Shown here piece after piece: positions 53,707 through 64,000 of a stretch of DNA of 64,000 nucleotides. How positions within the stretch are numbered: position 1 is the first letter of the stretch; every line of letters starts with the position of its first letter. Where the stretch lies: the NCBI GenBank assembly GCA_910589415.1, contig OU342633.1:15476858-15540857 (forward strand). The letters run 5' to 3'. Both the position numbers and the translations under genes were made by a program. Origin of the DNA: Malachius bipustulatus (taxonomy: Eukaryota > Arthropoda > Insecta > Coleoptera > Melyridae). The notes under the pieces are model-generated. The model did no database searches and was not told the origin of the DNA. It saw nothing but the letters and a program-made list of their open reading frames with translations.

Positions 53707-54603
53707 TACAGGCCGTTCCCTTTTTGATATCCCACCCCGGATAACTTTTGCCAGTGACCTTGAATCAAAAATTGTTTGGTACAAAAGTTGTACAACTTGG
53801 AGGGGGACATTCGATGGCACTAATACTTTTGACCTTGGGTACAAGGTTCAAGGTCAACTTTGTTTTTTTTAATGGAACTTCCTATTTTTGACATCGACAA
53901 TCGATTGCGCGTGAAAAAATATGAGACTTTTGTCTGAAACTTTTTTTCTGAAAACGCAAATTTAATCGACTTACTTATGCAGCTGCCAAAATTAAATTTT
54001 TTAAGCTTTGTGAATTTTTAACTCGAGAATGGTCGCTTTCTAAGAAAATCCGCAAGAGACAAAAAGTGCTTGAATTTGTGCAAGGAACCGTCACGAATTT
54101 TCTTGAACACAGGCGCTGAGAACAGAGTTTTCGTTAATTTTGTGCTATTTGTACCGAATGAAAAATTAAACTTTTTTGATGAAAAATTGTTAATTTTGAG
54201 CTGCTTGTACTAAAGGAATAATTAAACTTTTCTTGATGAAAAATCTAACTTGTGGTCCTCTTCTAAACCTCACCATTCTCGAGTTGAAAATTCAAAAATT
54301 TTAAAATTTTCAATTTTGAAGGCAAAATTAATTGAGAAAATTTGCGTTTTCAGAAAAAAAGTTTCAGACAAAAGTCTCATATTTTTTCACGCGCAATCCA
54401 TTGTCGATGTCAAAAATAGGAAGTTCCATTTAAAAAAACAAAGTTGACCTTGAATGACCTTGAACCTTGTACCCAAGGTCAAAAGTATTAGTGCCATCGA
54501 ATGTCCCCCTCCAAGTTGTACAACTTTTGTACCAAAAAATTTTTGATTCAAGGTCACTGACAAAAGTTATCCGGGGTGGGACATTAAAATGGGACACCCT
54601 GTA
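53707..54603. mobile_element. 0.9-kb fold-back element with ~250-330-bp arms
   Basis: The left end TACAGGCCGTTCCCTTTTTG and right end AAAATGGGACACCCTGTA enclose nearly perfect arms; long exact matches include GTACAACTTGGAGGGGGACA and GACTTTTGTCTGAAACTTTT with their complements. The loop is about 54000-54260. No coding content; the frames at 53687 and 54250 lie in the arms. Confidence 0.88.
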
Positions 54604-56119
54604 TTTATTTTTAACGCCAAATCATCAAAAAAATAAAAAATTTTGTCCAACAATTAAAAAAAAAATTTTGGGGTAGGCCCCTTATCACTTAGGGGTATAA
54701 AAAATACTTTACGACCTATTATCAGACCTACCGAATATACAAAAAAATTTCATAAAAAACGGTCAAGCCGTTTCGGAGGAGTTTGGTTACAAACGCTGTG
54801 ACACGAGAATTTTATTAGGTATAGATGGAACCTTAATTTACCGAGTACGTAGTGTAAATCGTTTCCGGCTTTGAATTATTCTGATTAACTTGACCATTGG
54901 GATTTTGCCAATTTGACTGGACTGTTCTAAGAAATCACTTTTTGGTTTTAACTAAAATAAATAATAAATTTTATCATTCTAATTTAATAATTTGTTTATT
55001 TTATGAGAAATATTTTGTACACTTGTGTTCTAGGAGAAACTGGTATGATTCCAGTCACTAGTTTTGAATAAACTTTGTAGGTATATAGATTCACAGTAAA
55101 CTTTTTAAATAAAAAAGAATTTGAATACCTATGGGTATGATGGGACTAATGAACTTTTAAAATCAATATTTGAGTAGTAAAAAAAATAATAAAGTAATTT
55201 GTAATAATTCCACATAAGCAACAAGATTAATATTCTTTTGCTTTTGAATGGATATAATTTTTGTTGATCAGAAATTAGTAACTGAACTGAAATCTATAAT
55301 TGATACCGTCCTTTGATAAAGACAACAATTAAATTGCGCAAGAAGTATTGAAAAAATAAATTAGGAATATTTATAAACTACTTACTTAATTTCAGTTCCG
55401 ATATTTTAGGTTCTAATTTGAACTAAGTACTTAATAATATATTTTTAATTAAGTATAAATAATTGTGAAATGGAATTCGGCAGTGTTGGCTTTACTCAAA
55501 TAATAATAATACCTATAACATGCAAATAACAGAACAGTGATAAGGATATTATAAAACAATATAACAATAAAAGAAAATATAACATTTTAGCGAGTAACTT
55601 TGAGCCAACAGTCAACATAAGGCGAGTTCTTAAACACACCAATAAAGCCTGATCGAATAGATCAGTGATAGGAGCTGGTTATGGGATGATGGGTTATTAT
55701 TTGGTTATCACCGATGGAACAATGGAACGTGTCATTACACAAAATAATGATGAAAGAACGAGAAAATAAGTTCATTTACTCAATCATTTATTGCAAAATA
55801 AAATATTTTGTGTGGCACCGTTTGCAATCGATGTACTTCAAAGAATGAAATCTTTTTTATATGTTAATTTCAAAATGGTCGACTATTTAATACAGGGATA
55901 ATTATGATGCTCAGTACTTTTTTTTTAAACAATGGCCTAAATATTTAAAAATTCTCTAAAACCACTGAGAAACAAATATATTAACATATTTCATATTCGT
56001 CCTTGAACTCATGTTTCAAATTTATTACTCCTCTTCAGCGAAAAATAGCTTAATTTTGAAGCACCAATTTTGAACGTACTTTTTACCAGAGGATTTTTTT
56101 TGGATTTGTATTTGTATCT
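54604..56119. other. AT-rich intergenic sequence
   Basis: No gene, repeat boundary or palindrome recognised over about 1.5 kb. Confidence 0.5.
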
Positions 56120-57385
56120 TTGAGGGTGATCAAGTCACTGCGACCTAAAAGATCTATTGTATCCCCTCTACTGTGCTTCGCCTGGTGTGGAATCCCTATA
56201 GTGAAGCACCCTCTCCAATTCCGTTTCCTTGAGAAACTCAGGATTTTGAGAGGATCAAGGTCGGGTAAGTTCCCTGCCTCTAGCTGGTGGTGGCCCTGAA
56301 CATTACTTCTATCAAGTCTATCAAGAGTTCTATCGCATCACAGTTGAGCAGCAGGTGACGTGGTGTCTCGTCTCCTTTCCTGAAGAATCTGCAGACGCCG
56401 TTGTCTTCTATGTTTAACTCCTTCAGATGTTCCTTGAGCTTGCAATGTCCCGTTAGGAATCCCGTCAGTGTTCTGAGACGGGATTCCCTTGCTGAGGTTG
56501 AAGAGTATCTTCGATCTCTCTCTATTGAAATTCCCGAGAAGTTCTTTGGCCACAGAATGGTTCTGGTCCTATGAAGGGTGTCGATGCTCCTTTTCTTACC
56601 AATGAGTGGGCACGTTCGTTTCCCTCGATTCCGTAATGGCCCGGTATCCACTTGAAGTGAATTTTATTTTTCTTGCCTTATTAGTTTAGTTTTCCTAGGT
56701 ACTCCCAAGCCATATTGGAGCTGATGGTCGAAGAGCTCAGCATCTTTATGGCTTTTTGACTATCCGTCAATATTTATATTTCTTTGTTTTTGTAGTTTCT
56801 GTAGAGGTTTATTTGGGCACATACCTCTATTGCATGTAATTCCGCTTGTAGTATGGTTGGGGATTTTCCCATTGGTTTGGAGTACCATGGTGCGTTGCCC
56901 ATAGATTCCTGCCCCGGTTCCCTCGACGGTTTTAAAGCCGTCTGTGTACCCTTTGATCGTACCTTCTCTGAGAATACAGTTGGAGGTGTTGTTCCATTCC
57001 GCTTTAGTAGACAATTTCGTGATGAAGTACCTCTCGAAACGGAATTTCTTAATAGTTTTGTCTTTTGGCAGTGTCAGGAGCCCCTCACAGTCACCCAAGG
57101 GTCGATCCTCAGTGGCTCGCCGTACACTCCTGATTCCTACTCTTGGCACCCTAAGTAGAGCTTCTCCAGCTCTCCTCTCTATCACCAAATGTAGTGGTGT
57201 CAGATCCAGGATTACTTCTAACGCAGCGGTTGGGCAGGTTCTCTTTGCTCCTGTGATGCAGAGACACGCAAGTCCCTGGATTTTCTCAAGTTTTTTCCTT
57301 GCTGTTGCTAGCTTAGTTCTCTTGTATCAAGCAACCGCTCCGTAGGTGATGATAGGTCTCACTAGCATGGTGTACATCCAGCACA
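56120..57385 (-). pseudogene. Jockey/R1-type LINE 3' part with RNase H domain, minus strand
   Basis: On the minus strand from 57385: MYTMLVRPIITYGAVAWYK (reverse transcriptase end), KLEKIQGLACLCITGA, PTAALEVILDLTPLHLVIER, then GTIKGYTDGFKTVEGTGAGI with the first RNase H Asp (about 57050-57000). After a frameshift come the ILTDSQKAIK-like and WIPGHYGIEGNERAH motifs (56770, 56650), and finally the Cys-rich tail VCRFFRKGDETPRHLLLNC (about 56400-56340). The G-x-x-GNE-A motif is better kept than in the copy at 28370. Frameshifts make it dead. The 3' end near 56125 has GGTCGCAGTGACTTGATCAC, similar to the repeat at 8412. Confidence 0.88.
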
Positions 57386-60300
57386 GGAGATTTTTAAATT
57401 TTTATTTAAATTTATATATTAATAAAATTAATTAATTAATTAATTAAAACAAAATTTAAATTAAATTAATAAATAGCGTCATTATCTTGTATATAAAACG
57501 CTGGGCATTTTCCAATTAGTATATAAAAAAGATCTCATTATCCGAAAACAACGTTTTTCGAAAAAAATTCGTACCACCTTCCGGTTCTCTAATAATACAC
57601 TTTTTAGGGACAAGTTAAGTAATGAAATACATCTCTGTACAATACATAATCGAATTATTTCCAATTTGAACTACCAACCACTGACGGCTCCTATGCGCAT
57701 GGTTGTTTGTCTTTGTTCGTGTTTACATTATGGCATCCTCACTTAGTTGTTTGTTGTTTGTACGCGTGCGTTTATGCTCGTTCGTTAGATGAGGATGCTG
57801 CTTATACACCAAAATCATTATGTACTTGTATCAATATTATTGTCATTTATTATTTAACTAATTCAGTTATCATGAATTATCTATGAAAGTAAGTTTTGTT
57901 TATAAAATATAAAAAAAATAAAGTCACTTAATTAATAGCCTGTTGTAAACTGTCTTTTTAATAATTGTTTCACAAGCATTTCAACACGGTCTAAAAAAAT
58001 AATTTTAGTAGGCGTTTGGAAACCCACATTCGCCAGTATTATAAAAAATTCACTGTTCAAGATTTTTATTGATCTTCTGTTAAAACGGTTCTCTCGACTT
58101 GTGCTTTTACCCTATGCTTGAATGAAATTTTTAAGAATACCACAATGAATTTCAGTGGTGGTTGCACAAAAAATTATCGAGAAACAGTATTTTGAAATTA
58201 GTTGTAATTATTTCTATAAAAAATAGGACATCGATGTGAATATGATGATTAGATCCTCTGGAACTATTATTAGATCACAGTCCAGAAAACTTATTGTTAG
58301 TATCACTGTTAATTGCATGTTATTATAATAATTGAAATAAATTTTAGTGCATTTTTTGTAATTTTTGATGTTTATATTAAAATTTATGCAACTGACAGTA
58401 GTAAAGCTAACAGTGTTTTTTTTTTATTTCTAACAATAATTTGAGAGGATGTTAACAAATCATCTTTAAAATTATTTATAATCGAAAATTTTTTGATACA
58501 ACCCCACCTTGAGATGCATCTAAGAATGACACCATCTTATTTCAGAAAATATTTTGAAAGATCCCCATTTCTATTGAAGAAATTAACCTCAATCTTTTAA
58601 ATGATGTTACGCAGAATGTTCGACATTCGCTTGGAATATGTCCCATTTTGTCCCCCCTCTAAAAATTTCTTTTTTTTAAATCAATAATTTTGATTGCTTT
58701 ATTTATTCTCATTATTCATTTATAAATCTGAAAATACATAATTAATAAAAAAATATTATTAAATTATAAAATACTCACTATACAGGGTGCTCGTAAGTCG
58801 GTGATAGATTTCTCATTACATTGAATTAAATTAATTATTTTTCATGATAATTAATATTATTCATTTTTTTTATTCGTCGCCCTTACGTAACAATTGCTTA
58901 TTAGCGAAAACATGTACAATAAATGTGGCAACATTAATAATATTAATAAGTCTATGTTGTCAGTTAAACTAGTGTTTCTGACCGCATTTTTTTAGATTAA
59001 AAGTTCGGCAAATTTTTTTTTAGTTATGTGACTGTTCAGCTGATTGTCACATATTGTTCGATGTTTCATCAAACGTTATCGATTGTTTTGTATTCTCGTA
59101 TCTTGATCTTTATTGAGTCTAATTATTTATATTGTTATTATTTTTATGTAAGTATAACGCAATTATCTTCACTATTCTTCACGAACGTTTTGCAGGAGAA
59201 AATAAAGAATTTGAAATATTATATAAATTCAGTGACGCACAGTGACAGAACGGTCTTCAGATGAGTAAGTAAGTGTTTATTTTTTACTTAACCTCAAGTA
59301 ACTGTTGTTAAAAATTTTATAGATTCCCAGGTAAAAACTGGCCGAATTCATTTTCTTCGGTGAACTGAAAGAAAACTGAAGTTAATTTTGTTTCATATAA
59401 ATTTAAACTGTTCTTTTAATATGTGCATTTATTTGATTGATATTTTAAAGCAGATGTCGTAATTTGTTTTTTTTTCTGAGGAAATAAATTATTAAAAATA
59501 ATCAACGTTAACGAAGCTGATCTCTCAACTTTACCTTTTCGCATCTAGAACAAGTCACAAGAGCGAATTTGTATATTATGTATTTAAATGGTACCTACTG
59601 CTTCATGACCCCTCAATAACGTACGGAAGAGTTTAACGCGTAAGTCTCCGATAAACTCTTTATTACATTATTGATGAGTATCATATAAATGGTACCAAAA
59701 TTCGCTCTTGTAAATTGACCGAGATATCAAATGTAAAGTTTCTGATAAACATTCAAAATAGAAATAATTGTTATGAATGAAGATTTAAATACCACAGTAC
59801 CAAACGAATAAATATTACAAAATGATGAAGCAGTAAAGCTTTGGAATACAAATGCTGATGTTCTATTTATTTTATTAAGAACAATTCCTTAAAGTACTTT
59901 GAAAATGGTCGCATAATAGACCGATGATATTAGAATCAGTACTTTATAATTTTGTAACGTATTTTTGACAACCTATGCATTAGTACCTATATAAAAAATT
60001 TAATATTCACTGATAATGAAATGGTTCTAGCTATTGTTTTAAGATGGTCAATGTTTTGTTGTAACGTTGTCAATTTGTCAATAAAGGTTTTACTAACCTA
60101 ATGTACCACCATTATTTTAAGAAGATTACTAATGGAAGAGTCAAATATTGGAAAAATATTTGTTGCTATTTTTTATTCGCTTGTAAGGAATACAAATTTA
60201 CTATATTTTTCAGTATAGAAAAATAATAAATCTCATTAAAAGCCGTAATAATTATAAGCTTATGCAATGAACGAAAGAGTGAATATTGTTTTGACAAAAT

Positions 60301-61448
60301 TTTGTTTAGATAATTATCTACCTACTCACAACATGATTCAAAATTCGAACGAATATACAACTTTTTATACAATAATATTTTTTGCTTTCACTTACTCCAT
60401 TAAGGAGCTTAACACATAAAATTGTATCCTTGTATGTTCATGCTTCGGATCTAATTCTGCAACTGGGTGTATATTTAAGAATTTTATCAATTTTCTTAAA
60501 ATTATTAGCATACACATCAAAATAATCAGGACAATAATTGTTGATAAAATGTCTATACTATCAATTTTTTTGGTATACAATATTACATTATTAAATTTCA
60601 GGAGTGAAATGGTCAGGTTTTGGTGGATCACACCTAAAGGAATGTCAAATGCTGTTTGTTTATTATATTTTTATATTGAATATATTCATTTAAACATTTC
60701 TCACAACATTAGGGTTATAATAAAAATTCTCAAAAAAATTTTCTTCAGTTGTTTGGGACAACATACCAGGTGGCTGAACATACCTCTCTACATAGGACAT
60801 GGCCTAATAATACAATTATTAATATTATTAACAATAAGTCAAAATATTTTGACAATAGGCAACAATTAATTTCGTTAACATGGAAACTATTTTGTATTAT
60901 TATAATAAGGCTATGTCCTATTAGTACCCGGACATATTTACAAAAATTAAACTACATTTATAACATATTCCACATGTTCAGTTTGATTGTAATTGGGCTA
61001 CTGTAGAAGACGTTGTATACCTAATAGTATTTTACATAATAAGAGTTGTAAATGGCAATTTAAGCATGAGCCGAAAGAGTTACACACGAACTGCTTGCAG
61101 CGAGTGTGTAATTTCGCGAGAGCATAATCTTTACCTTACTACTCGAGTTGTGTACAATATTTTTTCAAGCATTCTTTGAGCAAAGTTTAACCATAAATTT
61201 ATGTTTGTTTCATTAAAGTTATTAAACAAGTGTTTTTTGACAGATATCCTAATTAAAAATTAGATTAGATTGACAAAGTTCACAAAATTTTTTTCACATT
61301 TCTTTTTGTTGAATTTCTTTTTTTTTTTTAGACAACTGTCAGAATCTGTAATATCCAATTTATCAGAACAATATGGCACCAAAATAAAATACCTTAAACT
61401 ATAATACATGAAACTTTCACTGAAATACATGCATTTGGTAGACGACTA
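57386..61448. other. AT-rich intergenic sequence with a few repeat scraps
   Basis: 57390-57480 is a TTAA/TTTAAAT low-complexity run. TACAGGGTGCTCGTAAGTCG at about 58782 is a lone transposon terminus. TAGGACATGGCCTAATAAT (60796) and ATTATAATAAGGCTATGTCCTA (60896) form a ~20-bp inverted pair. No gene could be supported; the minus-strand frame at 60392-60631 has a hydrophobic stretch but no splice context I trust. Confidence 0.45.
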
Positions 61449-61895
61449 GGGAACCTGTATTACCGCTTTACTAGGGTAGCGCATTCTCATTCTCACAAAA
61501 AGTTGGGAAAAAAGTTGGGAATGTCAAATTTGACTTCATAAACGTCAGATTTTCCATGAACGTACAACTGTCTAAAAATTCACATAATTTGTTATTAAGT
61601 CCGCGTATTAAAACGTATTTTTCTCAGTAACTACGTGTTAGATACTAAAGTCTACAGCTTCGTAGATCCTATAAACCCGTAATTTGGTTTTTAATACCCA
61701 CTGAAAGAGGATTATCGATTTCTATTCGTGTTATTATTTTGTTTCATTTTTCAAACTTCGCTTTTTTCCACTTGATACCTACGCCTGTGACCAAATGTGC
61801 CAAAAATATGACATCCAGCTGTTCAAACATAACCGTGTTTAGTAAACGTCAAAAAGTGAATGCGCTACCCTAGTAAAACGGTAATGCAGGTTCCC
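61449..61895. mobile_element. 447-bp MITE with ~40-bp TIRs and TA target site
   Basis: GGGAACCTGTATTACCGCTTTACTAGGGTAGCGCATTC at the left (with TA before it) is mirrored at the right, ending GGTTCCC followed by TA. The interior is non-coding. It is not of the TACAGGGTG type. Confidence 0.88.
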
Positions 61896-61918
61896 TATAG
61901 ACGACACTGAGACGACGA

Positions 61919-62103
61919 CATCTGTTGGTTCGGGGCGGACCTAGCACAAAATTTAGTATGCAAATTGGGTTGATTTCTTCGATATCAATCTACACAACCC
62001 TCTAAAGTAATTTTAACAGTAGGTAGTTTCATTTTATTATGTGAAGCGTCCGAAAGTAATTGTTTAAATTCTTGTTAGGTCCGCCCCGAAACGCTAGATG
62101 GCA
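61919..62103. mobile_element. ~185-bp short MITE-like inverted repeat
   Basis: CATCTGTTGGTTCGGGGCGGACCTA at the left and TAGGTCCGCCCCGAAACGCTAGATG at the right are imperfect complements about 25 bp long, 22 bp after the preceding MITE. The GC-rich ends contrast with an AT-rich centre. Confidence 0.7.
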
Positions 62104-62624
62104 CTTAATTTTGTCGCCGCTTTTTCAACTAAGTTTCCTGTGTTATAGTTTAACGTATTTGGAATTATGCGACAAAGGCAAAGCTACTACCATCTCTCGA
62201 CAAACCACTGGCTTGTCTCCTCAATCTGTGAAACTCATTAATACAATTTATGAGTTGAAAAATCTCTACAACCTCTTCTGATTAGAAAATGACTATCCTC
62301 AAACATAACGTATTACTCCTTATGATGACTTTTATACCAAAACACGTAATAACTTGCTTCTCCATGATAGCAGCAAACTTACAAGCCGTATTCGAAGGCG
62401 TTTTGAATTACCATTTCTTTGTAGAAATCCCCCAGGAATAAATAGCATTATGGGAAATTTCATGAAATCGAGGTTATTTTTATTTCTTTGTTGTGTCCTC
62501 CGCTTTCATGCCGCTTAAGTATACTAACATTGTTATATCAGCCACGTTCGAATTCTAAAACCTTTGGTTGAGGGCCTGAGCAGCTGGTTTGTTGGTTTGT
62601 TAAACAAATCAACTTGATCAGCCA
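62104..62624. other. Unassigned spacer
   Basis: No recognisable gene or repeat. Confidence 0.5.
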
Positions 62625-62810
62625 TATCAGCCTATGGGTTGGCCGTCTGGAGTGGGTCTGAAAGATCTCTCCGAAAGATTTTTCTTCTTCAAAAAAGAGC
62701 GATTAGGATCCTGTCAGGCTTGTCCTTGTGACAGTCCTGCAGAGGCCTATCATCACTACAGTACCAGGTTCTATTTGTTCAAACCCCCTTATTACTATCT
62801 ATCGTCCACA
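62625..62810 (+). pseudogene. CR1/Jockey LINE reverse transcriptase C-terminal scrap
   Basis: In one frame: AYGLAVWSGS, then IFLLQKRAIRILSGLSL, a stop, and QSCRGLSSLQYQVLF, the conserved thumb motif (compare FLGQKRVIRAMLNLPS at 8500-8580). It is about 60 codons, truncated on both sides. Confidence 0.7.
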
Positions 62811-62815
62811 GAAAA

Positions 62816-64000
62816 TACAGGGTGATTCATGAGTGACCTTACATAGACCAATGGTGATAAGCGGACTTCAAGGCGGGTCGAAAACCACAAAAGAAATTTT
62901 TTTTGTGTGATTGGTTAAGAAGTTACAGGGTGTTTTATGTCTCAGGTACAAAACTTTGATAGGCGATATTTCTGAAACGGCTGGAGATATTTTGTAGAAA
63001 TTTAATAGGAATGGTGCATCCCGGAAACACATCAAAACCGCATTCTGAGTTAATTAAAAATTCAGGACCGGACTTGAAAATTTTTGCCTCCATGGTCTTT
63101 GTTGAAAAAGTTTATTTTCTGACAGTGCTACTGAAAAACTGTCATCGAATTTGAAAAGATAAGAAAAAACTCTATAGAAATCATTCCTCAATTTGAACGG
63201 CACACCCAAACCGTCTCGAAAAAAAAATGTCAAAGTAAAACTTTTCTGTAAATTATCGATTTCGAGCAGACATATTTTACTTAATGTTCGTCTGAATTCC
63301 TTCAAATTTATTTTTTGACTTGTTTCTGTGGGAAAAATGTTGGACAGAAGGCCAAGCTTTATTACTGGGAAATCAGGTGTCAACTACAAAATTTTCAGAT
63401 TTCACTAATAATCACAAATCATTTCACTAATAACGAAAACCAGACATTATGTTTGTGTATAGTTTCTGCAATGGAAATTCAAGAGCAGCTGCGAGAGAAT
63501 ACCATAGAAGATCACAATCGAAGAACACCGGCCTATGTAACGTTTCGCGTCTGTTTTCCAATTTTTTCTCGAAACCACGGCATATTTCCCTGAGTTCAAA
63601 GGAATGCTGAACCTCAATTGGAAAATCTGAGCCATCAAAACATCGTGAAGATGGTGGCAGTAAATCCAAGTACAAGTACGCGAAGAATTGGGCAAGCACT
63701 GAGCATTTCTCAATCAACAGTATGGCGAACTTTGAAAAAAAGAAGAGCGGATGCCATCCCTGTCACGTATACAAAGCGTACAGAGGCTTCAACCATTCAA
63801 TGAAGTTCCATTGAATGGACTGCGTAGAATTTTGTGTACTGATCGAAGCTCAGTTCACGCGGGATGGTGTAACGAATAAAAAAAACTCCCACATATGGGC
63901 ATATTATGAAAATCCGCGCTCTGTTGTTCAGAAGAACTCGCAACAGATTTTCTATAAATGTGTCGTGTGGCATTGCAAATGATACTCTAATAGGACCCCA
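62816..64000 (+). mobile_element. Mariner-like transposon, left end and most of it; runs past the window
   Basis: The terminus TACAGGGTGATTCATGAGTG is at 62816, and an inner GTTACAGGGTGTTTTATGTC at about 62931, again a second terminus about 115 bp inside. The transposase pseudogene follows. The right end is beyond 64000. Confidence 0.8.
63450..64000 (+). pseudogene. Mariner-like transposase, 5' part, frameshifted
   Basis: FCNGNSRAAAREYHRRS (63463-63513) is the family N-terminal motif, then a frameshift. 63618-63803 is open: VKMVAVNPSTSTRRIGQALS and STVWRTLKKRRADAIPVTYT form the second helix-turn-helix with linker. After a stop, EAQFTRDGVTNKKNSHIWAY (63847-63905) carries a core segment in which the usual first Asp is displaced; ENPRSVVQKNSQQ follows. 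It resembles the transposase at 15918 in layout but is a different subfamily. The remaining catalytic part is outside the window. Confidence 0.85.

Noticed and set aside
60392..60631. Minus-strand frame with a hydrophobic stretch and an acidic/basic tail
   Set aside because: No supporting splice sites or family similarity; overlaps an equally open plus-strand frame in AT-rich DNA.

Overview
The window reads as nuclear DNA of an arthropod, most likely an insect. It is AT-rich. It carries one multi-exon gene with GT-AG introns, LINE and tRNA-derived SINE remnants, and a very dense population of IS630/Tc1/mariner-type DNA transposons whose ends mostly begin TACAGGGTG. No operons, Shine-Dalgarno signals or bacterial genes are visible. 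The order of insect cannot be decided by reading.

The one convincing host gene is on the plus strand from 27827 to 46979. Eight coding exons join in frame into 605 residues: a signal peptide (exon 1), five immunoglobulin-type domains, and a short hydrophobic C-terminus followed directly by the stop, as in GPI-anchored adhesion proteins. All introns are phase 1 except the last (phase 0). Three introns are 62-86 bp; one of 71-73 bp class and the others of 3.0, 3.4 and 10.6 kb are filled with mobile-element debris. A separate minus-strand signal-peptide-like exon (19330-19442) may begin another gene.

Layout: 1-6.2 kb has AT-rich DNA, a 310-bp tandem repeat with an internal hairpin (1187-1830) and a related split element (5741-6210). 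6.7-8.7 kb is a LINE reverse transcriptase pseudogene interrupted by a TIR element. 9.6-14.3 kb is a giant imperfect palindrome whose centre holds three further inverted-repeat elements side by side. 14.96-17.68 kb is a DNA transposon with about 530-bp inverted arms, a decayed transposase and a SINE. 17.8-21.2 kb has more fold-back fragments and SINEs. 21.2-26.9 kb has two more decayed transposases and a fold-back element split by a minisatellite-cored insertion. 27.6-47 kb is the IgSF gene. Its introns hold LINE pieces, an interleaved A-B-A'-B' palindrome (33.67-34.38 kb), a fold-back (38.9-40.2 kb), a second type of transposase (40.4-41.3 kb) and an inverted-repeat element carrying a good match to a type I hammerhead ribozyme (44191-44238). 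47-64 kb is intergenic, with an RTE-like LINE, fold-back elements, a Jockey/R1-like LINE on the minus strand, MITEs, and the left end of another mariner-like transposon running off the window.

The most striking themes are (1) the hammerhead motif inside an inverted-repeat element and (2) concentric termini: at least seven elements have a second TACAGGGTG-like terminus inside each arm, in the same outward orientation. All calls come from reading the sequence; no database search was run.
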